Shown here: one piece after another, positions 55,501 to 64,000 of the stretch | Numbering within the stretch: the stretch's first letter is position 1 | How the letters are laid out: the number at the start of each line of letters is the position of its first letter | From: Lytechinus variegatus | Taxonomy: Eukaryota > Echinodermata > Echinoidea > Temnopleuroida > Toxopneustidae | Reading direction: 5' to 3' | NCBI RefSeq assembly: GCF_018143015.1 | Contig: NC_054757.1 | Span: forward strand, 24,201,785-24,265,784 | Length of the DNA: 64,000 nucleotides | Position numbers and translations under genes: made by a program | Notes under the pieces: generated by a model | The model's database searches: none | Seen by the model: the letters and a program-made list of their open reading frames with translations, nothing else | Told to the model about the DNA's origin: nothing

Positions 55501-58500
55501 AGAAAAATAAGAAATGGAAAGAGAAATGAACAGAGGGAAAGAAAGAAAGTGAGAAAGAGAGGGGGAAACAAAGATAGATTAAAAAAATATTGTATTGGAT
55601 TTATTAGGGGATATTAAAAATCAACAGCAAAATCATCACAATCCAAAACATGTAAAAATGATGAGCCAACACCTATCAAAAAAACATGATTGTGAATGAA
55701 TAAACAGATAGAGCGAAAGAGAAATATTGTGAAAAAGAGAAAGAAAGAGAGTATTAAAGAAAGAATGTTTAACCAATTTCTTTTTTTAAATTCAAAGTTA
55801 CGACTGAGAAAACAATTTAATTCTACCATTCTTCTTCTGTTAGAAAAGACATAAGCTTGACTTTACAATAAGCAGGTTCATGGACTCCTCCCTGGATAAT
55901 AGATGTGACCTAGATGGTATGAACCCTAAATATCTTTACTGACCCATGGGTTTATGCACACATGTTAGATGTGTTGTTTGAAAGAATAAGCTACCCCTTC
56001 CCCTACCATGTCCAATGACTTTTCTTCCATGATTTTCTGATTTCCTCTTCCCATCATTTTTGTGTCATAGCTTGTAAAATATTGTAATGTCAGACATTTC
56101 CTGCCTAATATCACTTCACACCTTATACATATTGTGACCAATAATTTGATAGTATGCCACAAGCCACAGACATGAAGCTGTCGAAACAAACATCAGCTAA
56201 CAAACATCATAAAGCTGATACTCATCACTTAAAGGGAAGTTCAACCACAATTTTTTTATTTTTGAATGGTTCGTGGTGACTTATGTTTGTTTTCTTTTTA
56301 GGAATGGGTGTGAAATAATTTGTCTATTGATAAACAAAGGGTAAAGTAAAAGCCGTTTTCACTTTTCTGAGAAAATGAGACTTCATCGATTGTTTACTAT
56401 ACAATATGTATGAAAGCTGCTCGCATAGGACATCACAAATAAAATTATTCAGAATTCTAAGAACTTCTATATTCTTTGATGGATTTTTCTCAAAACTTCC
56501 GCAATATTCTTCTATCATATTTTCTGCAATTTTTGCAATATACTTTTTGTCAGAGTGAACTTTCCCTTAAGTTGAACAATGAAACACTTTGAATTTTACA
56601 TCCAATTACTTATTTTTTTTTTTTATTTTTTTTTTTACTTTTATTCGCTCTTTATCCTTCCCTGCCAATATCTCATTATCTACTTATCCCCCCATTCCCT
56701 TCCTTCTCTATGGCTATTATTCCGTCCTATGTACTCCCCATCCCTTGATTATGATTCAACATATGTGTCTCTCCTTTTATCTTTTCTCCATATTTTTCTC
56801 TCTTCCATTTCCTTTTCATATTCTACAAGGGTCATGCTTGGTCACTAATGACATTCCCTTATATCCTATTTCATTTATCTTCAAAAACTTAAAGTGAATA
56901 AGTAAAATCAGAAGAAATTCTTCATTCTTCAACTGTGATTTACATCATTAAACTATTTCAGGAATTGTTTGATATTGATGCCATATGGGGGTACTTCCTA
57001 CCTCAATACAAAGGCATTAATCACAAAGATAAGATCAAATTCTTATCATGCGGAAGGTTAGTGACGCCTACAACAGCCCCACCTACCAAGATGCTACAAG
57101 ATTGCACAGATAAAAATCACCCGTAAAGGCTGCTGCTTACATTAATTCAGTAAAGACCAAAAAAATATATAATGTTCAAAATGAGATCCCATCACTATAA
57201 AATTATTGAGATGTATACTGTATGAAATTTGTCAATTGATTTTTTGAAGAGTGAATAGACCATTAAATTTAATTGAATGCATTGAAAATAATAAAATAAT
57301 GATGAAATCGATACATATTAATCTTTAACCATTTTCATGCATTGATACGTATTCTTATTTAAGGAAAGAATAGACTACAGTGAGGATTATCATTAATTGG
57401 TGAACATAATTGAATAATACAAAACTATTTCTTTTCATTGCATCATTTCATACACATATAAAGATGATTTAGAAGTGGCTGTACTGGACATGGATATTAC
57501 ATATCATATTTTTAAAAGTGTAAAATATTGAACATAAACAAGGGGAAAGGTATAACAAATACAAAGATAATACTAATATGCCACAATGTTGCAAAGTGTT
57601 GCATAATTACCCCTGCTTTAGCATGGCTACCTTGATCAGATGCTAGAGCATTCAAGGAATTCATTCCCACTGGGTACCCATTTCATACACCTGGGTGGAG
57701 AGAGGCAAGTGTATAAACACCTTGCCAAAGGATACAAGTGGCATAGTGGGATTTCTACCCCAGACTCTGTGGTTCAAAGTCGGAGGCTTATCCATTGAGC
57801 CAACACAGGTCCATCAATATGAAAGCACCTTCCCCTGAAAATTCCAACCACATGTTAGACCAACCCCGGACCTCTTGAATAAAACTGTTCCCGATAAAAT
57901 CCCTGCATCACCCATGCCATTCAATGGGATAAGGGAGGCTGTCACTGATCAGTGGGAGGCATATGCATCAGTTAGTCCTGGGTCTCACTAAAAAACCTCT
58001 TAACTCATTTATTGTTCTCTATAAGGTTCTCTTTGAAATCGACTTTGGGATTCTTGATGAAGAGCAGGGCCGAGAGGAAATGGACTCCTTCAGACTGCAT
58101 TTCCGTTCATATTGTTCGGATTTGATAAGAATCATCCACCAAAATCCTGCCCACCGGCCTCTTCCTGCATGTAGGTAATTCAATTAGGAAGCCCTCTTCA
58201 AAGACAGTGAGGGCAAAGAAGACCATCTTGACACAAGATGTAGGTGAAAGGTCAAACAAGGGTCCTCACAAATGGATTGCTTTGTGTACAAGTATATTGG
58301 AATTCCTTTACTGTTAATAGATATAGTGTTGAATGCACTGTGATTGATTATGCACCATGAAGATGGGTTTTGTGTGTGATTCAAAGGACATATTCCACTT
58401 GTAAATAATTAAAATTCATTATTTGGAAATACATGTATGGATATAATGGACATGGAAATTTATTCTTCTTTCTTGTTTTCTAATTACAATTTTTGACAAT

Positions 58501-61500
58501 CCATTTGTAAGCGGGAGTACATATAATCACCGATCAATTTCATACTACAGTCTTATAAATAGATACAGGGTTAAAAAATGAAAATACCAGATTGCAATGT
58601 TGAAGGCTTGCTGGAAAGATTGAACAATTTAAAGATATTTCCATTACCCAATGAATGTTCAATCTGAAAAATAAGTCAGAAAAATCTTGGAACTGAATTT
58701 GAACCCTTCATCCACTCATTGCCAGGTAGTGAATCCCACATTACTGGTCTAAAGAAGAGTCATGTTGAAATCAGAACAGAAAAAGTTCACAAAAACCTAC
58801 CTCTAGTGCTTTGGTAGATGCTGGTTGCCTTGGCAACTCCAAGCCAAACATTCCCATCCTGAACGCAAGGTGATGACATTCTGACTGCTCTGAGAGAACG
58901 CTACAGAGGAACGCTGCCTTAGACAAAGTCATACTGGTTAGGACACTCTGAGAATGAACATGCTTCTTCCTTGCCTAGGAGAATAGAAAAAAACACACAT
59001 GTTAATAGTTGTTTCCCTCTTTGTTTTACCCTCCTACAGTGATCTTTGATTAAACAAAGAAACTCATGACAAAAAATTTTCTTGATACGTTTCACACTAT
59101 GAACATTTTATTTTCCCATTTAATAATTTCTTTTGGGACAAAAAAACAGACGTAGGGCAAACACAGCTAGTACTATACACTAAAGAGCCTGACAGTCTTT
59201 TCCTAAACAAGTAGGGCGAACTCGGCTAGTATGCTGCACTTGAGGGCCTGACATGTTGAATGTAGTTATTAAAATGATAAAAACACTGTAACATGGCATG
59301 GAATAATTTCTTTCTTGATTGTTTTTTTTTAATATTCATTTACTGTGCCCTCTAGCAAAAAGAGATCACAGTGAAACTTATGATCAATAGCACCGTGGTC
59401 TGTCATCATACAACAGATATCAATTAAATGCATCTTTCACATTAAATGACAACTAGACAAGATCATCACTGAGGGAATGCCTTAACTTATTTCTACTGTA
59501 TTTTGGATATTTAATGTTATTGACATATATTACTGTATCAAACAGCAGTATCATAATGTAATGTGATTGTAATGTATAATGTACTGTGGTTTATGTATGC
59601 TCTTATAGTGTAAAATTTAACCTGCCGGCTAACGTAATAGGTTGCAGGCCTGGTTCTTTATAAAGACATGGTGTACTACTACTTGAAAAACTGGAACTTT
59701 GAGCATTGAACAGAGGAAAAAAGATTGTAACTTGAAAATATGAAATTTTTCAGAGCTTAAAAACTTTCTTTGTCAAAGAGCTAAATTGATAGACTTACTC
59801 TATTTGATAGACCAGTAGGAGGAGGTGCATCTAAGACAGGTGGTTTGTCTAACATCTCTTCAGCTAGCTGAATGGCCAGTTTACATGCATGCCTGGTATA
59901 ACCATGAGCATGTAATGCTTCTGCTCTTGAAAACATGATCTGATAAAGATAAAAATAGATATTAAATCAATTATGCTTTTATTCATTTTAAAGATAATAT
60001 CTTTCAACTTCTTTTAAATTGAGATCTGTGGTTCACACTACAATATTTTAAGTGTAGGTCAAATGTACAATGCATGGAATAATATAAGCAAATTGAAGTA
60101 CAGTACCATAGTTTACATTTCAAATTAAATTCATCCATTGGACTGACTAACTTTCCTGGTTCCTCTTTTCCAAAGTGCTACATTTCTTGCATATTAGCAT
60201 ATTAGAGTTAGCATATTTTTCCAGACAGGGTTTGTATTACTTAGAACATGCAAGTCGACATCCATGACTAACTATTTAATGGGTTTTGACAATGAATCAC
60301 TAGAGATGCAATACAAAATGGATTGAGGACATAACCAAATTACAGCATTCCAGCATTTATTTATCTAGCATTATAAACTCAACTTACCTCTATCCTATCT
60401 TCCATTTTCTTAATACCCACAAATGGGTTAGGTGTATCATTCTTCTTCTTAGGTGGGGTTGGTTCCGCTGCTTTGGCCTGTCTGGTGTCATAATAATACA
60501 TCTGATATTCATCACTAGAAGGTTGAGACTCACGCGATTCTCTCTGTTCAACTTGAAGCGCTTGCTTTCGACCGGCCCTTGCATCATTAGAGGAATCACT
60601 CTCCTGCTCTCTCCTGAGCGGTTCAGCTACAAGACCAGCTTCACTGTCTGTTAGATCAGAATCACCTCTATCAACATGCTTGCTCTTTGTTTTACGCTTC
60701 CCGCTGGGTTTATCCCCAGCAGCGGCGCCCTCACGAGGTGAGTTTGAACCCTGACTACCAGTGTCTTTGATTTCGGCTCCATGAGGTTGTAAATGTTTGC
60801 CATCCGATGACTGCTTTGAAGCAAAGTTTGAGACAGTCTGCACATCAGAGTCTGTATCATCAGAGTGTGATAGGCTTGCACCAGTCTGGTAACCTTCGAC
60901 CCTGTCACTTGATGAAGACATGGAGGAATCAGAGGAGTTCGCACGCAGGAGAGTCTCACTGTCCGACTCAACCTTCACCTTCTCTTCCTTAGAGCCTGGC
61001 GATTCCGCTTGAAGACTACTACTTACAACTACATTTACCTCCTGCTTGCTACACTCTGGACTCGATCGGCATGTCGGTGTTCCCGCTGTGGAAGATTCTG
61101 GTGTTTTGACTAGGTGGTTGCTCCCTGAGGGTTGATTGTTCGAATCACTACCTTGATCTACTTTTACTCGAGGGATGCGTGTTTCTCTGTGTGTAACACC
61201 CTCTATGGGGAAATCACTCCAGTCCAACATGCAAGCCTCAATAGCAGGCTTGAACCCTGCAAAGACCTCAATGTCAACTTTACGAAGATTATTATTGTTC
61301 CCACCCGTGCCGCCAGCCCCCACCCAATGTGATGGTCCCCGGGCTTTCCTTGCCTTCTCGATCACCTGCAGATGCCACTTGCGGAATTCTTGCTCGTGAT
61401 TGCCACGGTCTTGTCGCGAGTTGATAGGGTTGAGAGCTGCTAGACGCCACAGAGTGACAATCTCTTCACACATACTAGCGCATGCATGCTGAGCTGCAGC

Positions 61501-63944
61501 TGTACTGCTATTGCTACTTGCCCGGTGTCCATGGTTTCCATGCTGTGAGTGGAGGGCTGAGGTACGCGTGGTGAACCACCAAATTACAATCTGAAAATCA
61601 ACAATAAAAACATGGGTGAAAATATATTACCTTAAGAAAAGAAAATCGGGAATCACATCCTATATATTCATAGTATACAGAGTGCATAACATAGGTAGGG
61701 GGGGGGGCAACATAATATGTCAATATTTACTAAATGATTGTAAGTTATCATGCATGGTTTGCCATAATTATGCTCAATTGTGCAATTATCAATTGGAAAT
61801 TTGTGTTACATGCCCCTGCTCTGCTTAAAGCCAGTGTAATCATGCTGCATTAGTCGAAGAGTGCTTTGAACAGAGACTTCAGTAAAAGTAGTGTTAAGCA
61901 CTATATAAGCAGGTATAAATAGTATAATTACGATACTACTTGCTCATGGTGTTATGAATTACACTTGTGTTACCTGTTTTAAACAGAAGATATACTCATG
62001 AAAACAAAATAAAGAGACTTATAATCTAGTATATACCCATAGCAGAGAAACAGAAGGAATCAGTCATAGGAAGGTCTGTTGAGAATTACTTGAGTTTTTT
62101 TTTTTTAAGAATAAGTCAATTACAGTGGTGCTCAAAAGTTAGTGAACCCCAACAGAAAATGAAGATATTTGAAGTATTCACATTCTGCAATGTTTTTAAT
62201 ATCAATTGTAATGTCAGGTGATAAAATATTACATTCAATAGTTTGTTTTTCTGGGCCAGCCAAACATTGTAGCGTTGTTGTCTACATTAAACACTCGACA
62301 AGAAGGAATCAAATTTGCTTCTTAAAACACCCGAAAACGTGCCAAAAGCAATATCTATGTTAGGAAAACTTCTGAACCACTTTTTCATTTATTCAAACTC
62401 GGGGTCATATTCATTATACTTTGCTGCACTACTGAGAAACTATTTTGAAATTGTAGAGGAATAAAAAAAAAATGGTCCATGGAATAATTCCAGTTTATTA
62501 GCTCCATAAAATAACACATCAGATCTGCAGTTAGTGCAGATAAGGAGAATAATCAGCTCACATTACCTACAGCTGGTTAAATCACCAGTTCATCCATTGT
62601 GACGTCAGCGCGCAGAGTGCAAAGTTTGCGCAGATCATAATGCGCACAAACAAAACTGTGGAACGTCCTTAATCAGATAGGAAGATGCAAAATGTAATTA
62701 GTGGGCGGTCCAAAAGAGCCTTGGAAATTCAATAAAGAGCCCTGAAAAATATGCATTCCCTTCCATGTTAAAGCTTACCAATGTAGCATATTTAGGCAGT
62801 AGGTTGTGAACAGTAGCCCCCTGAAAGTAAAAAATATTTTTTTGCCTGCAGGCAACTGCATTTGCACTTCCTAAGCAACCCCTACTTGCAGTTTCTTTGT
62901 ATTCATGGCTTCTTTATTCTAACCATAGCCATTTAAGCTCCAACAAAGGCAGGTAAATAACAAAAAAAATCATACATTTTCATTTCTTACTCTCACCTGA
63001 TCACAAATGATACATTCTTCTGTTAAAATACGAAGCAATGAGATGGCATTGCTGTCACGTCGACGGTACATTTCCCTGACAATAGATAGCAGGTTCCAGA
63101 TACCCTCAGGCATCCGTCCCCTCAGGGGTCGAAGCAAGTTGGTCCATTCTGCAGCTGCTTGAGGTGCCGTAGAGGACAGGTATAAAGAGTTGACATCACT
63201 ACAGTCGGAGAGAAAGGATTGACAATGAGTATGCAGGTGAATTTTAAGATTACAAGGACTGCAATGAGGGTGGCAGATATGTTCAGCAGCTTACCACATT
63301 CAAAATAACAAGAAAACAATTTCAAGGTCAAAGTTGAAAATTTCACTGAAGATACCCCAGCCCACATTGGGTGCCGCATCTTGTTAGCATAGGATAAGAA
63401 TTTGTTTGATCTGCAAGATATTCCCCTTATTTCTTTCCAAAATATATGGATATATATGGGGTTGCCATGCAGTCAAGATTAACTTATAGTAGCAAACCCT
63501 GCAACCTTCTAAAAATTGATATGTAATAGAAAATGCAATTTTGTTCAATATCTTCTTGTCAGGTAATATATTACGTGTATTATTATTGTATTCTTTTTTT
63601 AAATTTGTATACGAAAAATATTGCAGAAACTAATAAATGAAATAGAATGAAAATATACATACATACATGTATGTACTTCCTTCAAATTCTGATTGTTTGG
63701 TACATGTACTGTAGGTACAAACTTGTAAAGAGAGATATTACCTGAAAACAATGGGTGAAGGGCCACTGAACCTGATCAAGGTTTTCTTGATGTTCTCATG
63801 AAGGATGGCTTCATCTAAGAACCAATGAGTCATCTCGGTAGCTGGTGGTCCTGCAGTGGGATCAGGAGCACCACAAACCTTGTTGATAGCACTACCTTGT
63901 GACAATAGCAACTCATCAAGGAGTCGCTGAGCGGTAGGTAGGAT
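46129..63944 (-). CDS. ZSWIM8: ZSWIM8-like cullin-RING ubiquitin ligase substrate receptor, N-terminus outside the window
   Basis: Fourteen minus-strand exons join in frame to 1741 codons plus TGA. Blocks recognisable from vertebrate ZSWIM8 (recalled, not aligned) are ILPTAQRLLDELL, YLSSTAPQAAAEW, the EYQMYYYD block, ALHAHGY, KRIPLGPSEL, GFEAAVAAMAMKANVSEADH, MASIDSSAPETTS, VPNQPSEASAHFFFELAKTV, HLCAFEIGLYAL, LSRTYSSHVSWITG, ADRASRGRDPNMVRAAAQLA, CKEQDIMMLQKACVAVE, LHATYRVGML and SYVQQFCACVLSVVVSPFVL. Known family role: ZSWIM8/EBAX-1 is a CUL3- or CUL2-linked receptor acting in target-directed microRNA decay through AGO and in protein quality control. The SWIM finger and box motifs lie past the right edge. 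Linkers are long and low-complexity: Ser/Asp-rich in the largest exon, poly-Gln and His-rich in the penultimate exon. Confidence 0.93.
46584..46942 (-). other. ZSWIM8 last intron
   Basis: A 359-bp intron, AT-rich, nothing notable. Confidence 0.8.
46943..47885 (-). CDS. ZSWIM8: ZSWIM8 penultimate exon with His-rich and poly-Gln tracts
   Basis: The exon starts CKEQDIMMLQKACVAVE and YPEVLFNVAKQWEWLHD. A His/Gln-rich stretch (around 47690-47740) and a Pro/Met/His-rich linker follow, with seven consecutive Gln at about 47157-47177. The conserved close is LFYLHATYRVGMLGIDTL, SPNPPYGEDIKWLMEISK and RLG. It ends in phase 1 before GTAAGT. Confidence 0.93.
47886..48643 (-). other. ZSWIM8 intron
   Basis: A 758-bp AT-rich intron; nothing else recognised. 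Confidence 0.8.
48644..48855 (-). CDS. ZSWIM8: ZSWIM8 exon
   Basis: The exon encodes QAMEIGSAAINLLVETWEGH, then LTPTEAASLADRASRGRD, NMVRAAAQLALSCLSHAH and ALNPTDVNRALMQ. Phase 1 in, phase 0 out before GTAATT. One of the best conserved blocks. Confidence 0.94.
48856..49726 (-). other. ZSWIM8 intron containing a TTAA-type repeat
   Basis: The repeat at 49430-49721 fills the donor-proximal third; the remainder is unremarkable AT-rich sequence. Confidence 0.75.
49430..49721 (-). mobile_element. Fragment of a TTAA-ended repeat abutting a splice donor
   Basis: On the minus strand it begins TTAAAGGACAAGACCACCCC and runs on with ATTTCACAAAATAGTTATAT, GCACATCCTGGTCAGTATGC and GACGTCATCC. The TTAA at 49718-49721 is 5 bp from the exon edge. 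The far end is not clearly bounded. Copy 1 of this family is at 25205-25400. Confidence 0.6.
49727..50019 (-). CDS. ZSWIM8: ZSWIM8 exon
   Basis: The exon encodes a basic RRGRKGGRN start, then PTVPNQPSEASAHFFFELAK, HRGLHLCAFEIGLYALRL and NWLSRTYSSHVSWIT. The donor is the weak sequence GTTGGT, which runs directly into the TTAA end of a repeat at 49718-49721. Confidence 0.93.
50020..50787 (-). other. ZSWIM8 intron with short duplicated segments
   Basis: GATGGAAATGACAAAG-GTTA and ATCAACACTT-GA-TTACACTGA recur about four times between 50030 and 50335. A retroelement-like tail ending AATAAATTCAATCAATCAAT lies at 50520-50668 on the plus strand. Confidence 0.6.
50788..50904 (-). CDS. ZSWIM8: ZSWIM8 exon (short)
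   Basis: This exon of 117 nt starts and ends in phase 2: PSPGQGIPVSLMRANPVS, then IPVAPENLNENKACIAAG. Acceptor TGTGTAG, donor GTGAGT. I do not recall a conserved vertebrate match. Without it both neighbours would still be phase compatible (phase 2 to phase 2), so it could be a skipped cassette exon. Confidence 0.8.
50905..51397 (-). other. ZSWIM8 intron
   Basis: A 493-bp intron, AT-rich, nothing recognised. Confidence 0.8.
51398..51608 (-). CDS. ZSWIM8: ZSWIM8 exon
   Basis: The exon starts GMASIDSSAPETTS, a strikingly conserved short motif in this family. NSPTLARRVPPGGWGR and a Ser-rich stretch follow. It ends in phase 2 before GTAAGT. Confidence 0.92.
51845..52792. repeat. Tandem array (~160-bp unit) ending in a hairpin terminus
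   Basis: GTTCAGTGATAC (or GTTCAGTAATAC) recurs near 51846, 51938, 52101, 52253, 52416 and 52609. Units also share TATGTCCAAGTTTCATGAAC, AAGTTATGATG and GACCTTTGACCTTGGTCATG. The first two units are a 92-bp near-exact duplicate. The array ends in a GCCGCC run and the hairpin GTCTCACTTTGCTTCGCAGG then TGAGAC. It fills most of the intron between two ZSWIM8 exons. Confidence 0.85.
53225..53876 (-). CDS. ZSWIM8: ZSWIM8 exon (disordered linker)
   Basis: The exon opens ILDALLDKQGPKTHKTP, then becomes a His/Pro/Gly/Ser-rich linker with a HGHGHAHNHTHPQSHMPH run and basic KSKSR patches. It ends in phase 1 with GRHPRKSK before GTGAGG. Only the first ~20 residues look clearly conserved; the rest is supported by the open frame and phase. 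Confidence 0.88.
53877..54351 (-). other. ZSWIM8 intron
   Basis: A 475-bp AT-rich intron; nothing else recognised. Confidence 0.8.
54352..54584 (-). CDS. ZSWIM8: ZSWIM8 exon
   Basis: The exon starts in phase 1 after TCTTTAG. It encodes RTSVRLALVRERTPNDEK, GFEAAVAAMAMKANVSEA, DHPLLCEGTRRQRGDLAL and YKEDQGKFRQ. It ends in phase 0 before GTTAGT. Confidence 0.93.
54585..55275 (-). other. ZSWIM8 intron
   Basis: A 691-bp AT-rich intron; nothing else recognised. Confidence 0.8.
55276..55462 (-). CDS. ZSWIM8: ZSWIM8 exon
   Basis: The exon encodes VKLNSQETDLVTLLKRIPLG, then PSELGMIRERAQKLQEG and LPIMLASFIFDALCLP. It ends in phase 1 before GTATGT. Confidence 0.93.
56229..56570. mobile_element. TTAA-flanked MITE, 342 bp
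   Basis: TTAA then AGGGAAGTTCAACCAC on the left; TGAACTTTCCC then TTAA on the right. AT-rich core, no coding. A different family from the CCCTAAA-ended elements. Confidence 0.75.
57595..57812 (-). repeat. tRNA-derived SINE, full head
   Basis: On the minus strand the head has an A-box-like TGGCTCAATGGATAAGCC and a decayed B box (GGTAGAAATCCC). The shared body CACCCAGGTGTATGAAATGG, GTACCCAGTGGGAATGAATT and CCTTGAATGCT follows, ending GGGGTAATTATGC. It joins the two headless copies in the protease gene to a tRNA-type promoter. Confidence 0.7.
58801..58974 (-). CDS. ZSWIM8: ZSWIM8 exon
   Basis: The exon has 58 codons, phase 0-0: SMTLSKAAFLCSVLSEQS, then ECHHLAFRMGMFGLELPR and QPASTKALE. Acceptor CTCCTAG, donor GTAGGT. 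It matches the family block LSERPEHHNLAFRVGMF. Confidence 0.93.
58975..59798 (-). other. ZSWIM8 intron
   Basis: An 824-bp intron. A short pair of similar segments (GTAGGGC-AAC-C-GCTAGTA...GAG-GCCTGACA) occurs at 59152-59195 and 59211-59253. Confidence 0.7.
59799..59939 (-). CDS. ZSWIM8: ZSWIM8 exon
   Basis: The exon has 47 codons, phase 0-0: IMFSRAEALHAHGYTRHA, then CKLAIQLAEEMLDKPPVL and a Pro-rich end. Acceptor TTATCAG, donor GTAAGT. It corresponds to the helical ALHAHGY segment conserved in the ZSWIM4/5/6/8 group. Confidence 0.92.
59940..60387 (-). other. ZSWIM8 intron
   Basis: A 448-bp AT-rich intron; nothing else recognised. Confidence 0.8.
60388..61590 (-). CDS. ZSWIM8: ZSWIM8 largest exon (low-complexity linker)
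   Basis: The exon has 401 codons, phase 0-0. It begins IVIWWFTTRTSALHSQHG and MCEEIVTLWRLAALNP, followed by a conserved part (EVFAGFKPAIEACMLDW). About 250 residues rich in Ser, Asp, Glu and Lys then look disordered. The conserved close is YQMYYYDTRQ...PNPFVGIKKMEDRIE, with donor GTAAGT. The linker has little similarity to what I recall of the vertebrate protein, consistent with a spacer rather than a folded domain. Confidence 0.92.
61591..62996 (-). other. ZSWIM8 intron
   Basis: A 1.4-kb intron containing the Tc1/mariner-like remnant at 62122-62300. Confidence 0.75.
62122..62300 (+). repeat. Tc1/mariner-like MITE remnant, copy 2
   Basis: Starts TACAGTGGTGCTCAAAAGTT and AGTGAACCCC. Homologous to 12546-12720 in the same orientation. 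Confidence 0.65.
62997..63198 (-). CDS. ZSWIM8: ZSWIM8 exon
   Basis: One base completes Ser, then DVNSLYLSSTAPQAAAEW, RPLRGRMPEGIWNLLSIV, REMYRRRDSNAISLLRIL and TEECIICDQ. The donor is GTGAGA, phase 0. This segment is very conserved in the family. Confidence 0.93.
63199..63741 (-). other. ZSWIM8 intron
   Basis: A 543-bp AT-rich intron; nothing else recognised. Confidence 0.8.
63742..63944 (-). CDS. ZSWIM8: ZSWIM8 exon (first visible)
   Basis: The exon opens after CTTATAG at a codon boundary with ILPTAQRLLDELL. It continues with VCGAPDPTAGPPATEM and ends IKKTLIRFSGPSPIVF plus two bases, with donor GTAATA. All upstream exons lie beyond 64000. Confidence 0.92.
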
Positions 63945-64000
63945 CTATAAGATTGAACAAAGATAAAGATCGAGAATTAAATTCTGTAGATATATCCTAG

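Larger units (their letters stand above)
55463..58800 (-). other. ZSWIM8 longest intron
   Basis: 3.3 kb containing a purine-rich GAAAGAGA tract (55480-55580), a TTAA-flanked MITE and a SINE. Open frames in it lack recognisable content. Confidence 0.7.

Noticed and set aside
56579..56897. Overlapping Phe/Ser/Leu-rich frames of 89 and 102 residues
   Set aside because: T/C-rich low-complexity intron sequence with no conserved pattern.
57963..58178. 71-residue frame MHQLVLGLTKKPLNSFIVLY...
   Set aside because: More protein-like than most, but it has no plausible splice sites, no recognised motif and lies next to a SINE; left unassigned.
12593..62363. Two similar small proteins (12593-12796 and 62169-62363) as a gene family
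   Set aside because: The similarity covers flanking non-coding sequence as well and starts at a Tc1/mariner-like end. It is a dispersed repeat.

Overview
This window is intron-rich, AT-rich animal nuclear DNA with no prokaryotic features. It holds two protein-coding genes facing each other tail to tail, both buried in transposable-element debris. The repeat families (a tRNA-derived SINE, TTAA-flanked MITEs, a GTCTCACCTG repeat family and many ACATGTA runs) and the mosaic SRCR protease suggest a marine deuterostome invertebrate, most likely an echinoderm. That assignment is inference from family recall, not a database match.

Plus strand, 7744-35873: ten exons of a secreted or membrane-associated mosaic trypsin-like protease (neurotrypsin-like). 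They encode PAN/apple, LDL-receptor class A, SRCR, LDL-receptor class A, SRCR and a complete S1 trypsin domain ending in TAA at 35871-35873. All splice phases agree. Every domain-to-domain junction is phase 1, and both SRCR domains are split once, in phase 2, at the equivalent position. The 5' end (signal peptide and any earlier modules) was not found with confidence.

Minus strand, 63944 down to 46129: fourteen exons giving 1741 codons plus a stop, all in phase. They encode the middle and C-terminal parts of ZSWIM8 (EBAX-1 type), a cullin-RING ubiquitin ligase substrate receptor. The SWIM zinc finger and the box motifs at the N-terminus lie beyond the right edge.

Region by region: 1-6650 is largely a 6.2-kb terminal-inverted-repeat (TIR) element carrying degenerate ~20-bp arrays. 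6651-7743 has two weak exon-like signals. 7744-35873 is the protease gene; one of its introns (13594-20537) is about 95% insertions, and a second (20652-31672) carries a TIR element with a 110-bp minisatellite and a 3.8-kb TIR element with nested insertions. 35874-46128 is the convergent intergenic and 3' UTR space. 46129-63944 is ZSWIM8, with a tandem array and a SINE in its introns. The two genes show no functional link; they are simply neighbours.

I found no prokaryote-type defence system, CRISPR array, functional tRNA or rRNA. The most unusual content is transposon architecture: hAT-like elements with 8-bp target duplications, one nested in the other; several TTAA-flanked families; and two elements whose arms carry repeat arrays.
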